A stretch of DNA of 35,000 bases, taken from Blastochloris tepida (GTDB taxonomy: Bacteria > Pseudomonadota > Alphaproteobacteria > Rhizobiales > Xanthobacteraceae). The notes beneath the pieces were generated by a model that made no database searches, was not told the origin of the DNA, and saw only the letters and a list, made by a program, of their open reading frames with translations. Within the stretch, counting starts at the first letter, position 1. Every line of letters begins with the position of its first letter. Position numbers and translations under genes: made by a program. Location: NCBI RefSeq assembly GCF_003966715.1, contig NZ_AP018907.1:1-35000 (forward strand), in the 5' to 3' direction. Of the stretch, positions 8,629 through 17,441 are shown one piece after another.

Positions 8629-8817
8629 TCAGTGGGGAAATGCCGCTACGATCTTCTCAAAATAATTGATCAGGATCCCCTGGCCGATGAGGTAGGCCGG
8701 ACCGGCGATCATGATGGAGAGGAATCCGGCGATCATGGTGTATTCGATCGCGGTCGCGGCGCCTTCGTCCCGTCGCAGGCGGTCCGCGGTGGCGATCACC
8801 TCAAGGAGCCGGCGCAT
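8629..8817 (-). CDS. Flp/PilA-type IVb pilin (62 aa)
   Basis: Very small pilin of the Flp (tight adherence) class. The cytoplasmic leader MRRLLEVIATADRLRRDEG is followed by AATAIEYTMIAGFLSIMIAG, a hydrophobic helix with the conserved Glu-Tyr pair (E25, Y26). TadV/CpaA-type prepilin peptidase would cut after the glycine at 19. The mature tail (NYFEKIVAAFPH) is short, as usual for Flp. The ATG at 8817 lies eight bases downstream of the mutT stop, so it may be read through from mutT. No tad/cpa secretion genes are in the window, so this is a solitary pilin copy. Confidence 0.85.
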   Translation of the reverse strand: MRRLLEVIATADRLRRDEGAATAIEYTMIAGFLSIMIAGPAYLIGQGILINYFEKIVAAFPH

Positions 8818-8825
8818 GGCACACC

Positions 8826-9245
8826 TCACAACAGGTCGATGAGCATCGGGACCAGTGGCACGTCGGCCGGCGGCATCGGATAGTCGCGCAGCCGGTTCGG
8901 CCGCACCCAGGCGAGCTTCTGGCCTTCGCAGGCGGTCGGCCGGCCGTCCCAGCGGCGGCAGACATAGAGCGGCATCAGCAGGTGGAAGTCGCCATAGTCG
9001 TGGCTGGCGAAGGTCAGCGGCGCGAGGCAGGCTTCCTTGACATCGATCGCCAGTTCCTCGCGCAGCTCGCGCACCAGCGTCGCCTCCGGCCGCTCGCCGG
9101 CCTCGACCTTTCCGCCCGGGAATTCCCAAAGACCGGCCATCGCTTTTCCCGCCGGCCGCTCCGCCAGCAGCACCCGCCCGTCGGCATCGACGAGGGCGAC
9201 GGCTGCCACCAGCACGAGGGGCACGCGCACAGTTTCGGAAGCCAC
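8826..9245 (-). CDS. mutT: MutT-type Nudix hydrolase (8-oxo-dGTP diphosphatase-like)
   Basis: Nudix pyrophosphohydrolase expected to clean oxidised nucleotides such as 8-oxo-dGTP from the pool, preventing A:T to C:G mutations. The Nudix box is complete: GGKVEAGE, then RPEATLV, then RELREELAI. It is preceded by VLLAERPAGKAMAGLWEFP, typical of MutT. Start: GTG 9245 sits seven bases after a strong Shine-Dalgarno (GGAGG within CCGGAGGGGTAAGA), giving 139 residues. An upstream ATG at 9278 would place that Shine-Dalgarno inside the gene. It follows argJ on the same strand, an association also seen in relatives. Confidence 0.88.
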   Translation of the reverse strand: MASETVRVPLVLVAAVALVDADGRVLLAERPAGKAMAGLWEFPGGKVEAGERPEATLVRELREELAIDVKEACLAPLTFASHDYGDFHLLMPLYVCRRWDGRPTACEGQKLAWVRPNRLRDYPMPPADVPLVPMLIDLL

Positions 9246-9299
9246 TCTTACCCCTCCGGGATTAAGACAAGGTTCCAAATCGCGCGAAAACCCGGCCGA

Positions 9300-10541
9300 T
9301 TACGACCTGTAATCGCCATTGATCGCCACATACTCCTTGGTCAGGTCGCAGGTCCACACCGTGTCGGACGCCTCGCCCAGCGCGAGATCGACCTTCAGCT
9401 CGATCTCGTCGCGGCGCATGTAGGCGGATGCCGCGGCCTCGTCGTAATCGGGATCGCGCGCGCCCCGGAAGGCGACGCGGATGTCGCCGAACCAGATCGC
9501 CAGCCGGTCGCGCTCGGCCGGCTCGCCGGCCTTGCCCACTGCCATCACCACCCGGCCCCAATTGGCGTCCTCGCCGGCGATCGCCGTCTTCACCAGCGGC
9601 GAATTGGCGATCGACATGGCGATGCGCCGCGCCGAGCGCTTGGAGGTGGCGCCGGTGACGTTGATGGTGACGAACTTGCGCGCACCCTCGCCGTCGCGCG
9701 CCACCTGCCGGGCGAGGTCGCCCATCAGGTCGAACAGCGCAGCGCGGAACTCGGCCAGCCGCTTGTCGCGGGATTCCTCGATCACCGGCGCGCCGCGCGC
9801 CGCCGCAGCCCCGGTGGCGAACATCAGCAGCGTGTCGGAGGTCGAGGTGTCGCCGTCGATGGTGAGGGCGTTGAAGGTGTCGATCACCCCGCGGTCGAGC
9901 AGGCCCTGCAGCACGGGTGCCGCGATCGGCGCGTCGGTCACCACGAAGGACAGCATCGTCGCCATGTCGGGCGCAATCATGCCGGCGCCCTTGGCGATGC
10001 CGACCAGCGTCACCGGCACGCCGCCGAGATCGACGGTGCGCGTCGCCACCTTGGGGAAGGTGTCGGTGGTCATGATGGCCTTGGCGGCATCGAGCCACGG
10101 CCCGTCGGCGGCGCGCGCGGCGCAGTCGGTCAGCACGCCCTCGAACTTCGAGGCGTCGAGCGGCTCGCCGATCACCCCGGTCGAGGCCAGGAACACCTCG
10201 CGCGGCTTGCAGCCGGCGGCTTCGGCGGCAAGCTCGGCGGTGCGCTTGACGGCGGCCCGCCCGGCCTTGCCGGTGAAGGCGTTGGCATTGCCGGAATTGA
10301 CGACGAGGGCGCGCGCCCTGCCGGCGGCGAGCTTGGCCTCGCACCATTCGACCGGCGCCGACGGGCACTTCGAGCGCGTGAACACGCCCGCGACCGTGGT
10401 GCCGCGCTCGAACAGCATCAGCAGCACGTCGGTGCGGTTGCGATAGCGGATGCCGGCTTCGGCGGTGGCGAAGCGAACGCCCGCGACCGGCGGCAGGTCG
10501 GGAAACGTCTTGGGAGCAAGGGGGGAGACGGTTTGGGACAT
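9300..10541 (-). CDS. argJ: Bifunctional glutamate N-acetyltransferase / amino-acid N-acetyltransferase
   Basis: Arginine synthesis enzyme that transfers acetyl from N-acetylornithine to glutamate and, in the bifunctional form, can also use acetyl-CoA. The 413-residue precursor self-cleaves between Ala194 and Thr195 in PDMATMLSF; Thr195 becomes the nucleophile of the beta chain. Other family landmarks are [34 protein letters not shown] and the C-terminal [12 protein letters not shown] 10541 is chosen over the longer frame because homologous sequence begins near [12 protein letters not shown]. It lies downstream of the parvulin gene. Confidence 0.96.
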   Translation of the reverse strand: MSQTVSPLAPKTFPDLPPVAGVRFATAEAGIRYRNRTDVLLMLFERGTTVAGVFTRSKCPSAPVEWCEAKLAAGRARALVVNSGNANAFTGKAGRAAVKRTAELAAEAAGCKPREVFLASTGVIGEPLDASKFEGVLTDCAARAADGPWLDAAKAIMTTDTFPKVATRTVDLGGVPVTLVGIAKGAGMIAPDMATMLSFVVTDAPIAAPVLQGLLDRGVIDTFNALTIDGDTSTSDTLLMFATGAAAARGAPVIEESRDKRLAEFRAALFDLMGDLARQVARDGEGARKFVTINVTGATSKRSARRIAMSIANSPLVKTAIAGEDANWGRVVMAVGKAGEPAERDRLAIWFGDIRVAFRGARDPDYDEAAASAYMRRDEIELKVDLALGEASDTVWTCDLTKEYVAINGDYRS

Positions 10542-10684
10542 GGCGGCCTCGTGAACGAGGCCGTCCTTTGCCCGACCCACCGGCGGCGCGCAAGACCGGC
10601 GTGGCCGGCTGGGCCCGGCGCAACCCCAAACGCGACGCGCCGGACACCCGATCCGCAGACGGGTCACCGGCGCGCGGCAGGGAG

Positions 10685-10707
10685 GCTCCGGCCCGCCGGG
10701 CCGGAGC
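10685..10707 (-). terminator. Hairpin after parvulin gene
   Basis: A ten-base-pair GC-rich stem GCTCCGGCCC / GGGCCGGAGC with loop GCC lies seven bases past the stop of the parvulin gene (minus strand). There is no clear U tract, so it may attenuate rather than fully stop transcription before argJ. Confidence 0.5.
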
Positions 10708-10713
10708 GCGTGA

Positions 10714-11577
10714 TCACTTCTTGTCGGCGGGGGCGGGCGCCGGGGCGGGGGCGCCGATGCGCTCGATCTTGGCAGCCTCGCGCAGCTTCAGCACCAGATC
10801 GCTCTGCGCCTTGTGCTCGACGAACTGCTCGATCTGGCTCTTGACCTCCTCGAACTTCGGCGGCTGGCGCGGACGGATGTCCTCGATCTTGATGACATGC
10901 CAGCCGAACTGGGTCTTGACCGGATCGGCGATCTCGCCCTTGGCGGTCTTGAAGGCGACCACGGCGAATTCGGGCACCATCTGGTCCTTGGTGAAATAGC
11001 CGAGGTCGCCGCCATCGGCCGAGCCGGCATCCTTCGAGTTCTTCTTGGCCAGATCGGCGAAGTCGGCGCCGCCGCGGGCCTGCTTCACCAGTTCCTTGGC
11101 CTTGTCCTCGGTTTCGACCAGGATGTGGCGGGCGCGCACTTCCTGGTCCTTGGCGAGCGTCTTGGTGGTCTCGTCGTAGATCTTCTGCAGGTCGGCCTGG
11201 GCCAGCGCATCCTTGGCGGTCTTTTCCATCAGCGCTTCCATCAGGACGCGCTGGCGGGCGTGGGCCATCTTCTTCTTGAAATCGGGCGTGTCCTGCAGCT
11301 TCTGGGCCTCGGCCGCCTTGGCCAGCAGGACGATGTCGGCGGCATAGTTGACGAGCGCCTCGCGGCGCTGCTCGGGCGTCGCCGCCGGCAGGTTGGCGCC
11401 GATGGCCTCGTCGATCAAATTCAGGTCGCTTTCGAAAATCTCGGTGCCATCGACCTTGGCGACGACGGCATCGGCCAAGGCCGCGCGCGGCGCCCCGAAG
11501 GCGGCAGCCATCAAGGCGGCGGCCAAGACCAAGCGGGCCGGCAGCAAAGCGGTTCGACGGGCGGAATTATCGATCAT
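10714..11577 (-). CDS. Periplasmic parvulin-type peptidyl-prolyl cis-trans isomerase
   Basis: SurA/PrsA-like foldase of 287 residues exported to the periplasm. A signal peptide covers about residues 1-36 ([21 protein letters not shown], then [13 protein letters not shown] with likely cleavage after ALA). A SurA N-like helical region follows, then a parvulin domain at about 145-240 with [41 protein letters not shown] and [10 protein letters not shown]. It ends in a Pro/Ala-rich tail. The ATG at 11577 is the only good start before the signal peptide. It is divergent from secA, a fitting neighbour because SecA drives the export of its clients. Confidence 0.92.
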   Translation of the reverse strand: MIDNSARRTALLPARLVLAAALMAAAFGAPRAALADAVVAKVDGTEIFESDLNLIDEAIGANLPAATPEQRREALVNYAADIVLLAKAAEAQKLQDTPDFKKKMAHARQRVLMEALMEKTAKDALAQADLQKIYDETTKTLAKDQEVRARHILVETEDKAKELVKQARGGADFADLAKKNSKDAGSADGGDLGYFTKDQMVPEFAVVAFKTAKGEIADPVKTQFGWHVIKIEDIRPRQPPKFEEVKSQIEQFVEHKAQSDLVLKLREAAKIERIGAPAPAPAPADKK

Positions 11578-11859
11578 TGCATCATCCTTTGAGGAAAGCG
11601 CGGCGGATGCATGCGCCGATCCGCGGCGATTGACAAGGCGAAAGCCCGTCCATATCTCCCAAACGCTCATCGTGCGCGCAGCGTATCTGGCGCGAACGTG
11701 ACCCGGGCGCGGAAAATGCTCAGAATTGCCCGGTTTTCGCCCCTTTGTCGCGCCACCGACGGCCCGTTCGGCCGGCGCGTTGCCGGCGCAGCGGTTCAAG
11801 CTCAGCGGTTCGCGTGCGGCGACCCTGCGACGATTGGCCAGCACCCAAGGTGATCTTCC
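11578..11859. other. Divergent promoter region, parvulin / secA
   Basis: The 282-base gap between divergent genes should hold promoters in both directions. No strong inverted repeat or recognisable operator was seen. No coding frame on either strand has convincing features. Confidence 0.4.
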
Positions 11860-14670
11860 ATGTTCGGCGCCCTTGCAACCAAGCTGTTCGGCTCGTCCAA
11901 CGACCGGAAGGTAAAGACCTATCGGCCCCGGGTGGCGGCCATCAACGATCTGGAGCCGGCCTTCGCCAAGCTCTCCGATGACGCGCTGCGCGCCAAGACG
12001 GACGAGTTCCGCACCCGGGTCGCCGGCGGCACCGAGCTGGACGAGCTGCTGCCCGAAGCCTTCGCCGCGGTGCGCGAGGCCGCCAAGCGCACGCTCGGCC
12101 AGCGCCATTTCGACGTGCAGCTGATCGGCGGCATGGTGCTGCACGAGGGCAAGATCGCCGAGATGAAGACCGGCGAAGGCAAGACGCTGGTCGCCACCCT
12201 GCCGGTCTATCTCAATGCGCTCGCCGGAAAGGGCGTCCATGTCGTCACGGTCAACGACTATCTCGCCCGCCGCGACGCCGAGTGGATGGGCCAGATCTAC
12301 CGGTTCCTCGGCCTCACCGTCGGCGTGATCGTCCACGGCCTCGACGATGACGAGCGGCGCGAGGCCTATGCCTGCGACGTCACCTACGGCACCAACAACG
12401 AGCTTGGCTTCGACTATCTGCGCGACAATATGAAATACGACATGTCGCAGATGGTCCAGCGCGGCCATGTCTATGGTATCGTCGACGAAGTCGACTCGAT
12501 CCTGATCGACGAGGCGCGCACGCCGCTGATCATCTCCGGCCCGCTCGATGATCGTTCCGAATTCTACAACACCATCGATACCTTCATTCCGCGCCTCGTC
12601 AAGGAAGACTTCGAGCTGGACGAGAAGCAGCGCACGGTGGTGATGACCGAGGCCGGCACCGAGAAGATGGAGCAGATGCTGCGCGAAGCCGGCCTGCTCA
12701 AAACCGACGACATGTACGATGTCGAGAACGTCTCGGTGGTCCACCACGTCAACCAGGCGCTGCGCGCCCACAAGCTGTTCACCCGCGACAAGGACTATAT
12801 CGTCCGCAATGGCGAGGTGGTGATCATCGACGAGTTCACCGGCCGCATGATGCCGGGCCGCCGCTTCTCGGAAGGGCTGCATCAGGCGCTGGAGGCCAAG
12901 GAGCACGTCCAGATCCAGCCGGAGAACCAGACGCTGGCCTCGATCACCTTCCAGAACTATTTCCGCATGTACGGCAAGCTCGCCGGCATGACCGGCACGG
13001 CGCTCACCGAGGCCGACGAGTTCCTGGACATCTACGGCCTCGAAGTGATCGAGGTGCCGACCAACATGCCGGTGACGCGCCGCGACGAGGACGACGAGGT
13101 CTACCGCACCGCGCCCGAGAAGTACCGCGCCATCATCGAGCTGCTGAAGGAGTGCAAGACCAAGGGCCAGCCGGTGCTGGTCGGCACCACCTCGATCGAG
13201 AAGTCGGAGCTGCTGGCCGACCTCCTGAAGAAGGAGGGCTTCGTCCAGAAGGACTTTTCCGATCCCACCGCGTTCGCTGGGCTGTTCGACGAGGAGCACG
13301 CCACCACCGACAAGGTGTTCGCGGTGCTCAACGCCCGCTATCACGAGCAGGAGGCGCAGATCGTCTCCCAGGCCGGCGCGGCCGGCGCCATCACCATCGC
13401 CACCAACATGGCCGGCCGCGGCACCGACATCCAGCTCGGCGGCAATCCCGACATGCGCATCAAGGCCGAACTGGCCGGGATCGAGCCCGGGCCGGAGTTC
13501 GACCGCCGCGCCGCCGAGATCCGCGCCCAGTGCGCGCGCATGAAGGAGCGGGCGCTGAAGGCGGGCGGCCTGTTCGTGCTCGGCACCGAGCGCCACGAGA
13601 GCCGGCGCATCGACAACCAGCTGCGCGGCCGCTCCGGCCGCCAGGGCGACCCCGGCCGCTCCAAGTTCTTCCTGTCGCTGGACGACGACCTGATGCGCAT
13701 CTTCGGGTCGGACCGGCTCGACGGCATGCTGCAGAAGCTCGGCCTCAAGGAGGGCGAGGCGATCGTCCACCCCTGGATCAACAAGGCGCTGGAAAAGGCG
13801 CAAGGGAAGGTCGAGGCACGCAACTTCGACGCGCGCAAGAACATCCTGAAATACGACGACGTGATGAACGACCAGCGCAAGGTGGTGTTCAGCCAGCGCA
13901 TCGAGCTGATGCGGGACGAGAACGTCGCCGAGACGGTCAAGGAGATGCGCCACGCGGTGATCGACGAGCTCGTCGCCAAGCACATCCCGGCCAATGCCTA
14001 TCCCGAGCAGTGGGACGTCAAGGGCCTGCACGAGGCGGTGGCCGGCGTCCTGGCGCTCGACCTGCCGGTCGAGGACTGGGCCAAGGAGGAGGGCATCGCC
14101 GACCAGGAGGTGCGCGAGCGCCTGTTCAAGGCCGCCGACGAGGTGATGGCCAAGAAGCTCGATGCCTACGGCCCCGAGGTCATGACCTATGTCGAAAAGA
14201 GCATCCTGCTGCAGGCGCTCGATCATTTCTGGCGCGAGCACCTCGTTACGCTCGACCATCTGCGTCAGGTGATCGGCCTGCGCGGCTATGGCCAGCGCGA
14301 CCCGCTCAACGAGTACAAGTCCGAGGCCTTCAACCTCTTCCAGGGCCTGCTCGACCGGCTGCGCGAGGCGGTCACCGCCCAGCTGATGCGGGTGGAGATC
14401 ATGACCCAGCCGATGCAGCCCGAGCTGCCGGAGATGGTCGCCCACCATATCGACCCGACGACCGGGCTCGACGAGCTTGCCGCCGACGCCGACCCGATCG
14501 CCCAGGCCGGGCGGATGCTCGGCGTCTCGGCGCAGGAGAGCGGCGCCGACGTGGCGGTGGTCGAGCGCGACCCGGCCGATCCCTCGACCTGGGGCAAGGT
14601 CGGCCGCAACGAGCCCTGCCCGTGCGGCTCGGGCAAGAAGTTCAAGCACTGCCACGGCCGGCTGGCCTGA
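11860..14670 (+). CDS. secA: Preprotein translocase subunit SecA
   Basis: Motor ATPase that pushes unfolded preproteins through SecYEG. The 936-residue length is normal. It shows Walker A MKTGEGKT (GEGKT 105-109), the DEAD-like [20 protein letters not shown], a preprotein cross-linking domain, the second nucleotide-binding fold with [14 protein letters not shown] and [10 protein letters not shown], the scaffold/wing region, and a C-terminal zinc finger [13 protein letters not shown] (C920, C922, C931, H932) that binds SecB. ATG 11860 opens with [19 protein letters not shown], the expected amphipathic start. It is divergent from the parvulin gene. Confidence 0.98.
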   Translation: MFGALATKLFGSSNDRKVKTYRPRVAAINDLEPAFAKLSDDALRAKTDEFRTRVAGGTELDELLPEAFAAVREAAKRTLGQRHFDVQLIGGMVLHEGKIAEMKTGEGKTLVATLPVYLNALAGKGVHVVTVNDYLARRDAEWMGQIYRFLGLTVGVIVHGLDDDERREAYACDVTYGTNNELGFDYLRDNMKYDMSQMVQRGHVYGIVDEVDSILIDEARTPLIISGPLDDRSEFYNTIDTFIPRLVKEDFELDEKQRTVVMTEAGTEKMEQMLREAGLLKTDDMYDVENVSVVHHVNQALRAHKLFTRDKDYIVRNGEVVIIDEFTGRMMPGRRFSEGLHQALEAKEHVQIQPENQTLASITFQNYFRMYGKLAGMTGTALTEADEFLDIYGLEVIEVPTNMPVTRRDEDDEVYRTAPEKYRAIIELLKECKTKGQPVLVGTTSIEKSELLADLLKKEGFVQKDFSDPTAFAGLFDEEHATTDKVFAVLNARYHEQEAQIVSQAGAAGAITIATNMAGRGTDIQLGGNPDMRIKAELAGIEPGPEFDRRAAEIRAQCARMKERALKAGGLFVLGTERHESRRIDNQLRGRSGRQGDPGRSKFFLSLDDDLMRIFGSDRLDGMLQKLGLKEGEAIVHPWINKALEKAQGKVEARNFDARKNILKYDDVMNDQRKVVFSQRIELMRDENVAETVKEMRHAVIDELVAKHIPANAYPEQWDVKGLHEAVAGVLALDLPVEDWAKEEGIADQEVRERLFKAADEVMAKKLDAYGPEVMTYVEKSILLQALDHFWREHLVTLDHLRQVIGLRGYGQRDPLNEYKSEAFNLFQGLLDRLREAVTAQLMRVEIMTQPMQPELPEMVAHHIDPTTGLDELAADADPIAQAGRMLGVSAQESGADVAVVERDPADPSTWGKVGRNEPCPCGSGKKFKHCHGRLA

Positions 14671-14729
14671 TCCGGCTTCCGGTCGATCCGTCCTCGACAG
14701 CTGACGTGAACCTGCCGAAAACCCCTGAT

Positions 14730-14850
14730 ACGGTTTCCGGTTGATCCCTTCGGGATACCGGAAACGATCTCGCCAAAAAATCCTTGATCTGGAAGGGATT
14801 TTTCGGCGAACGGCATACGGTTCTCCGGCTTGATCAGCCGGAAACCGCAT
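14730..14850. repeat. Three-hairpin intergenic repeat, copy 2
   Basis: The order is the same as at 1400-1520: (i) GTTTCCGGT 14733-14741 with ACCGGAAAC 14757-14765, loop containing ATCCCTTCGGGA; (ii) 14771-14783 with 14796-14808 (CGCCAAAAAATCC / GGATTTTTCGGCG, one mismatch); (iii) 14818-14830 with 14836-14847. Arm sequences have changed but pairing is largely kept (for example CCAGC/GCTGG in copy 1 against CCGGCT/AGCCGG here), which argues that structure matters. It may also terminate secA transcription. Confidence 0.8.
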
Positions 14851-14992
14851 GAGAGGAAAGGGGTTTTCGGCCGGCCCGGCCGCAGGCTGCCCGTGTTCGC
14901 AGCGAAGCGCACAGGCGCGCCCAGCTGGACGGGCGTTTCGGCCGGTTTCGGCCGGTTGTGGACGGGCCGGTCGGCAAGACGGCAAGATGACG

Positions 14993-15018
14993 ATACGATG
15001 ATCGGCCAATCATCGTAT
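14993..15018. promoter_or_regulatory. Perfect 10-bp inverted repeat upstream of amidase gene
   Basis: ATACGATGAT (14993-15002) and ATCATCGTAT (15009-15018) flank CGGCCA. The AT-rich composition stands out from the GC-rich surroundings. It could be an operator for the downstream amidase-DUF1178 unit or a hairpin left from upstream transcription; which one cannot be told here. Confidence 0.4.
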
Positions 15019-15068
15019 GTTCATCGGGCGCGGCCTGCCGTCTGCGCCGCAACACGACGAGTTTCGCC

Positions 15069-15956
15069 ATGACCATCAGTTCCGGTTCGCCTGCCACGTT
15101 CCGCGTCGCGCTCGCCCAGATGCGCACCGGCCGCTCGGTCGCGGCCAATATCGACGCGGCGGCGGCCCTGGTGCGCGAGGCCAAGGCGGCGGGCGCCGAC
15201 TATGTGATGACGCCGGAAATGACCTCGCTGATGGAGGACGACCGGGCGCGGCTGTTCGACACCGTGGTCGATGAGGCCGACGATTCGGCGCTGGCCGACC
15301 TCCGGGCGCTGGCGCGCACCTTCGGCCTGTGGCTGCACATCGGCTCGCTGGCGGTGAAGGTGTCGCCGGAACGGGCGGCCAACCGCTCCTTCGTCATCGC
15401 CCCCACCGGCGACATCGCCGCCCGCTACGACAAGATCCACATGTTCGACGTCGATCTCGCCGGCGGCGAGAGCTACCGCGAATCGGAGTCGTTCGTGGCG
15501 GGCGACGCGGCGGTGCTGGCCGATCTGCCGTGGGGGCGGATCGGACTGTCGATCTGCTACGATTTGCGGTTCCCGGCGCTCTACCGGGCGCTGGCCGAGG
15601 CCGGGGCGTCGTTCCTGGCGGTGCCGGCGGCCTTCACCCGCCAGACCGGCGAGGCGCACTGGCATGTGCTGCTGCGCGCCCGGGCGATCGAGACCGGCTG
15701 CTTCGTGATGGCGGCGGCCCAGGGCGGCCACCATGAGTGCGGACGCGAGACCTTCGGCCATTCGCTGATCGTCGATCCGTGGGGCCGCATCCTGGCCGAG
15801 GGCGGCACCACGCCGGGCCTCGTCATCGCCGACATCGACCCGTCCGAGGTGGTGATGGCGCGCGGGCGGGTGCCCTCGCTCCAGCACGGCCGCAGGTTCT
15901 CGTTGGTGGAGCCGGCGGCCGAGCCGCGCCTGCACGTGATCGGGGGCGGGCCATGA
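15069..15956 (+). CDS. Carbon-nitrogen hydrolase (nitrilase superfamily, Nit/omega-amidase type)
   Basis: Cytoplasmic amidase of the nitrilase superfamily, 295 residues. The catalytic triad is visible: Glu50 (TPEMT), Lys122 (YDKIHMFDVDL) and nucleophile Cys163 (ICYDLRFPALYR). YDKIHMFDVDL and the later ETFGHSLIVDPWG fit the Nit1/Nit2 branch, whose members remove the amide from deaminated glutathione or alpha-ketoglutaramate. The substrate here is inferred from that family only. Its stop overlaps the DUF1178 start by four bases (ATGA). In relatives it commonly follows grxC, which would suit a glutathione-related repair role. Confidence 0.9.
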   Translation: MTISSGSPATFRVALAQMRTGRSVAANIDAAAALVREAKAAGADYVMTPEMTSLMEDDRARLFDTVVDEADDSALADLRALARTFGLWLHIGSLAVKVSPERAANRSFVIAPTGDIAARYDKIHMFDVDLAGGESYRESESFVAGDAAVLADLPWGRIGLSICYDLRFPALYRALAEAGASFLAVPAAFTRQTGEAHWHVLLRARAIETGCFVMAAAQGGHHECGRETFGHSLIVDPWGRILAEGGTTPGLVIADIDPSEVVMARGRVPSLQHGRRFSLVEPAAEPRLHVIGGGP

Positions 15957-16420
15957 TCCGCTACGCCCTGCGCTGCGAGGGCGGCCACGCGTTCGAAAGC
16001 TGGTTTCCGTCCTTCGAGGCCTACGAGCAGCAGCGCCAGCGCGGGCTGGTGGCCTGCCCGCTGTGCGGCTCGGCGAAGGTGGAGAAGCAGCTCATGGCGC
16101 CCTCGGTGGTGCGGGCGGGGCGCGCCGGGCCCGCGATCCCGGCCGCGGTGCCGGAGGCGGCACCCCCGGCCCAGCCGGTAGCGCTGATGTCGCCGCAGGA
16201 CCAGGAGCTGCGCGCCAAGCTGCAGGCGCTGCGCACCCATCTGACCGAGAATTCCGACTATGTCGGCCCGGGCTTCGCCGACGAGGCGCGCCGCATGCAC
16301 GCGGGCGAGAGCGTCCACCGCTCGATCTGGGGCGAGGCCACGGCCGAGGATGCCCGCGCCCTGGCCGAGGACGGCATCGAGGTGGTGCCGCTGCCGCCGG
16401 CGTTCGAGGACTGCAACTGA
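15953..16420 (+). CDS. DUF1178 family protein
   Basis: Conserved alphaproteobacterial/betaproteobacterial protein of unknown function, 155 residues. The N-terminus MIRYALRCEGGHAFESWFPSFEAYEQQ is followed by a CPLCGS motif, giving a possible four-ligand metal site (C8, H12 and the CxxC). A proline/alanine-rich linker leads to a conserved C-terminal half with DYVGPGFADEARRMHAGE and ARALAEDGIEVVPLPP. It overlaps the amidase stop codon by four bases and is translationally coupled to it. Function is not known; the zinc-ribbon reading is inference. Confidence 0.9.
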   Translation: MIRYALRCEGGHAFESWFPSFEAYEQQRQRGLVACPLCGSAKVEKQLMAPSVVRAGRAGPAIPAAVPEAAPPAQPVALMSPQDQELRAKLQALRTHLTENSDYVGPGFADEARRMHAGESVHRSIWGEATAEDARALAEDGIEVVPLPPAFEDCN

Positions 16421-16435
16421 CGGCGGGAATCTTCG

Positions 16436-16465
16436 TCCGGCGTCATCCCGGGCGAGCGTCAGCGA
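16436..16465. repeat. REP-like half-site left of the IS110 element
   Basis: GTCATCCCGGGCGAGCGTCAGCGAG has the form of one arm and loop of a repetitive extragenic palindrome. The expected closing arm (CCCGGGAT...) is not adjacent, but CCCGGGATCGTC appears at 17624-17635 beyond the transposase and its leader, suggesting that the palindrome was split by insertion. Confidence 0.5.
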
Positions 16466-16472
16466 GCAACTG

Positions 16473-17441
16473 TCATGCGGTTTTGGGGTCTCGCCAGGGT
16501 TTGTTGTCTCGAATCATGGCGTTGAGGATGGTCAGGAGCTTTCTGGCGATGGCGATGAGGGCGACCTTGGCGGGTTTTCCGCGGGCTTTGAGGTCGGCGT
16601 AGAGCTGTTTGGCCCACGGGTTCCAGTGGATGGCGGCGAAGGCGGCGAGATAGCAGGCGCGCTTGAGCGCGCGGCGTCCGGCCTCGATATGGGCCGGCCG
16701 CCGCGCTTTGCCGCTGTCGTTGCGATAGGGTGCGCAGCCGCCGATGGCACCGGCTTGGCGGGGGGTGAACTGGCCGAGTTCGGGAGCTTCTGCGAGCAGG
16801 ACGCGGGCCGTCTTGTTGGCGATCCCCGGCACCGAGGTGATGATCTTGGCCTTGGCGTCCATCGCCGGATCGGCGGCGATCAACGCCTCGATGGCCTGTT
16901 CGGCCGCGGCGACGGTCTCGCGCAGGGCGGCGATTTCGGCATCGAGCCGGGCGGTGATGGCCGCCAGGGTGGGGTGGGCCTTGCGGTTCTCGAGGCGGCG
17001 GATGTCGGCCTCGGCGCGGGTGATTTCGCGCACCCAGGCGGTCAGGTCGCTCTGCGCTTGCGAGGGCTCCGGGAACGGCCGGCAGGGGTGATGCAGCATG
17101 AAGGCGCGGATGATGCGGGCGTCGAGCGGATCGCTCTTGGCGCGCTGGCCGCAGGCCTTGGCGAACTGGCGGCAGCGCCAGCTGTCGACCTGCAGCACGG
17201 TGAGGCCGGCCTCGCGCAGCACCGCGACCGCCAGGCGTTCATAGCCGCCGGTTGGCTCCAGGCCGGCGGTGGTGAGCCCGGCCTTCACCAGGCGCCTGGC
17301 CAAGCGCTGGAGAGCCGCGGGGGTGTTATCGACGCGCTCGACCTTGGTGTCGTCGAAGGCGATGTCGAGCCAGTCCTTGGAGACATCGATGCCCACAAGG
17401 TGGGTGGCAAACGGCGTCGGGTGTGGCAGCATGGCAAGCAT
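16473..17441 (-). CDS. IS110-family transposase (DEDD recombinase)
   Basis: Recombinase that moves the element through a circular form, guided in this family by a non-coding bridge RNA. The 322 residues from ATG 17441 have the N-terminal RuvC-like domain with Asp19 (VGIDVSKDWLDIAF), Glu62 (GLEPTGGYE), Asp104 and Asp107 (KSDPLDARIIRAF). A coiled-coil linker follows (REITRAEADIRRLENRK region). The C-terminal Transposase_20 domain contains ITSVPGIANKTARVLLAE and GGCAPYRNDSGK, whose serine matches the second catalytic site. The frame looks intact. An alternative ATG at 17432 is possible. Its stop is only about eight bases from the proposed element end. Confidence 0.93.
   Translation of the reverse strand: MLAMLPHPTPFATHLVGIDVSKDWLDIAFDDTKVERVDNTPAALQRLARRLVKAGLTTAGLEPTGGYERLAVAVLREAGLTVLQVDSWRCRQFAKACGQRAKSDPLDARIIRAFMLHHPCRPFPEPSQAQSDLTAWVREITRAEADIRRLENRKAHPTLAAITARLDAEIAALRETVAAAEQAIEALIAADPAMDAKAKIITSVPGIANKTARVLLAEAPELGQFTPRQAGAIGGCAPYRNDSGKARRPAHIEAGRRALKRACYLAAFAAIHWNPWAKQLYADLKARGKPAKVALIAIARKLLTILNAMIRDNKPWRDPKTA

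Larger units (their letters stand above)
14671..15068. other. Intergenic region, secA to amidase gene
   Basis: There is no gene in these 398 bases. From left to right it holds the second copy of the three-hairpin repeat (14730-14850), a G/C-rich stretch rich in GCCGG, and a perfect 10-bp hairpin (14993-15018) about 50 bases before the amidase start. A junction of a proposed inversion would fall here. Confidence 0.6.

Noticed and set aside
8627..8657. tRNA-like string AGAGTAGCTCAGTGGGGAAATG
   Set aside because: It resembles a tRNA D-arm, but no acceptor stem, anticodon arm or T-arm (GGTTCGANTCC) follows, and it overlaps the end of the Flp pilin gene.
10714..15009. A 1431-residue open frame on the minus strand
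   Set aside because: Only its last 287 codons are a real gene (the parvulin). The rest is antisense to secA and arises from high GC, which removes stop codons from the opposite strand.
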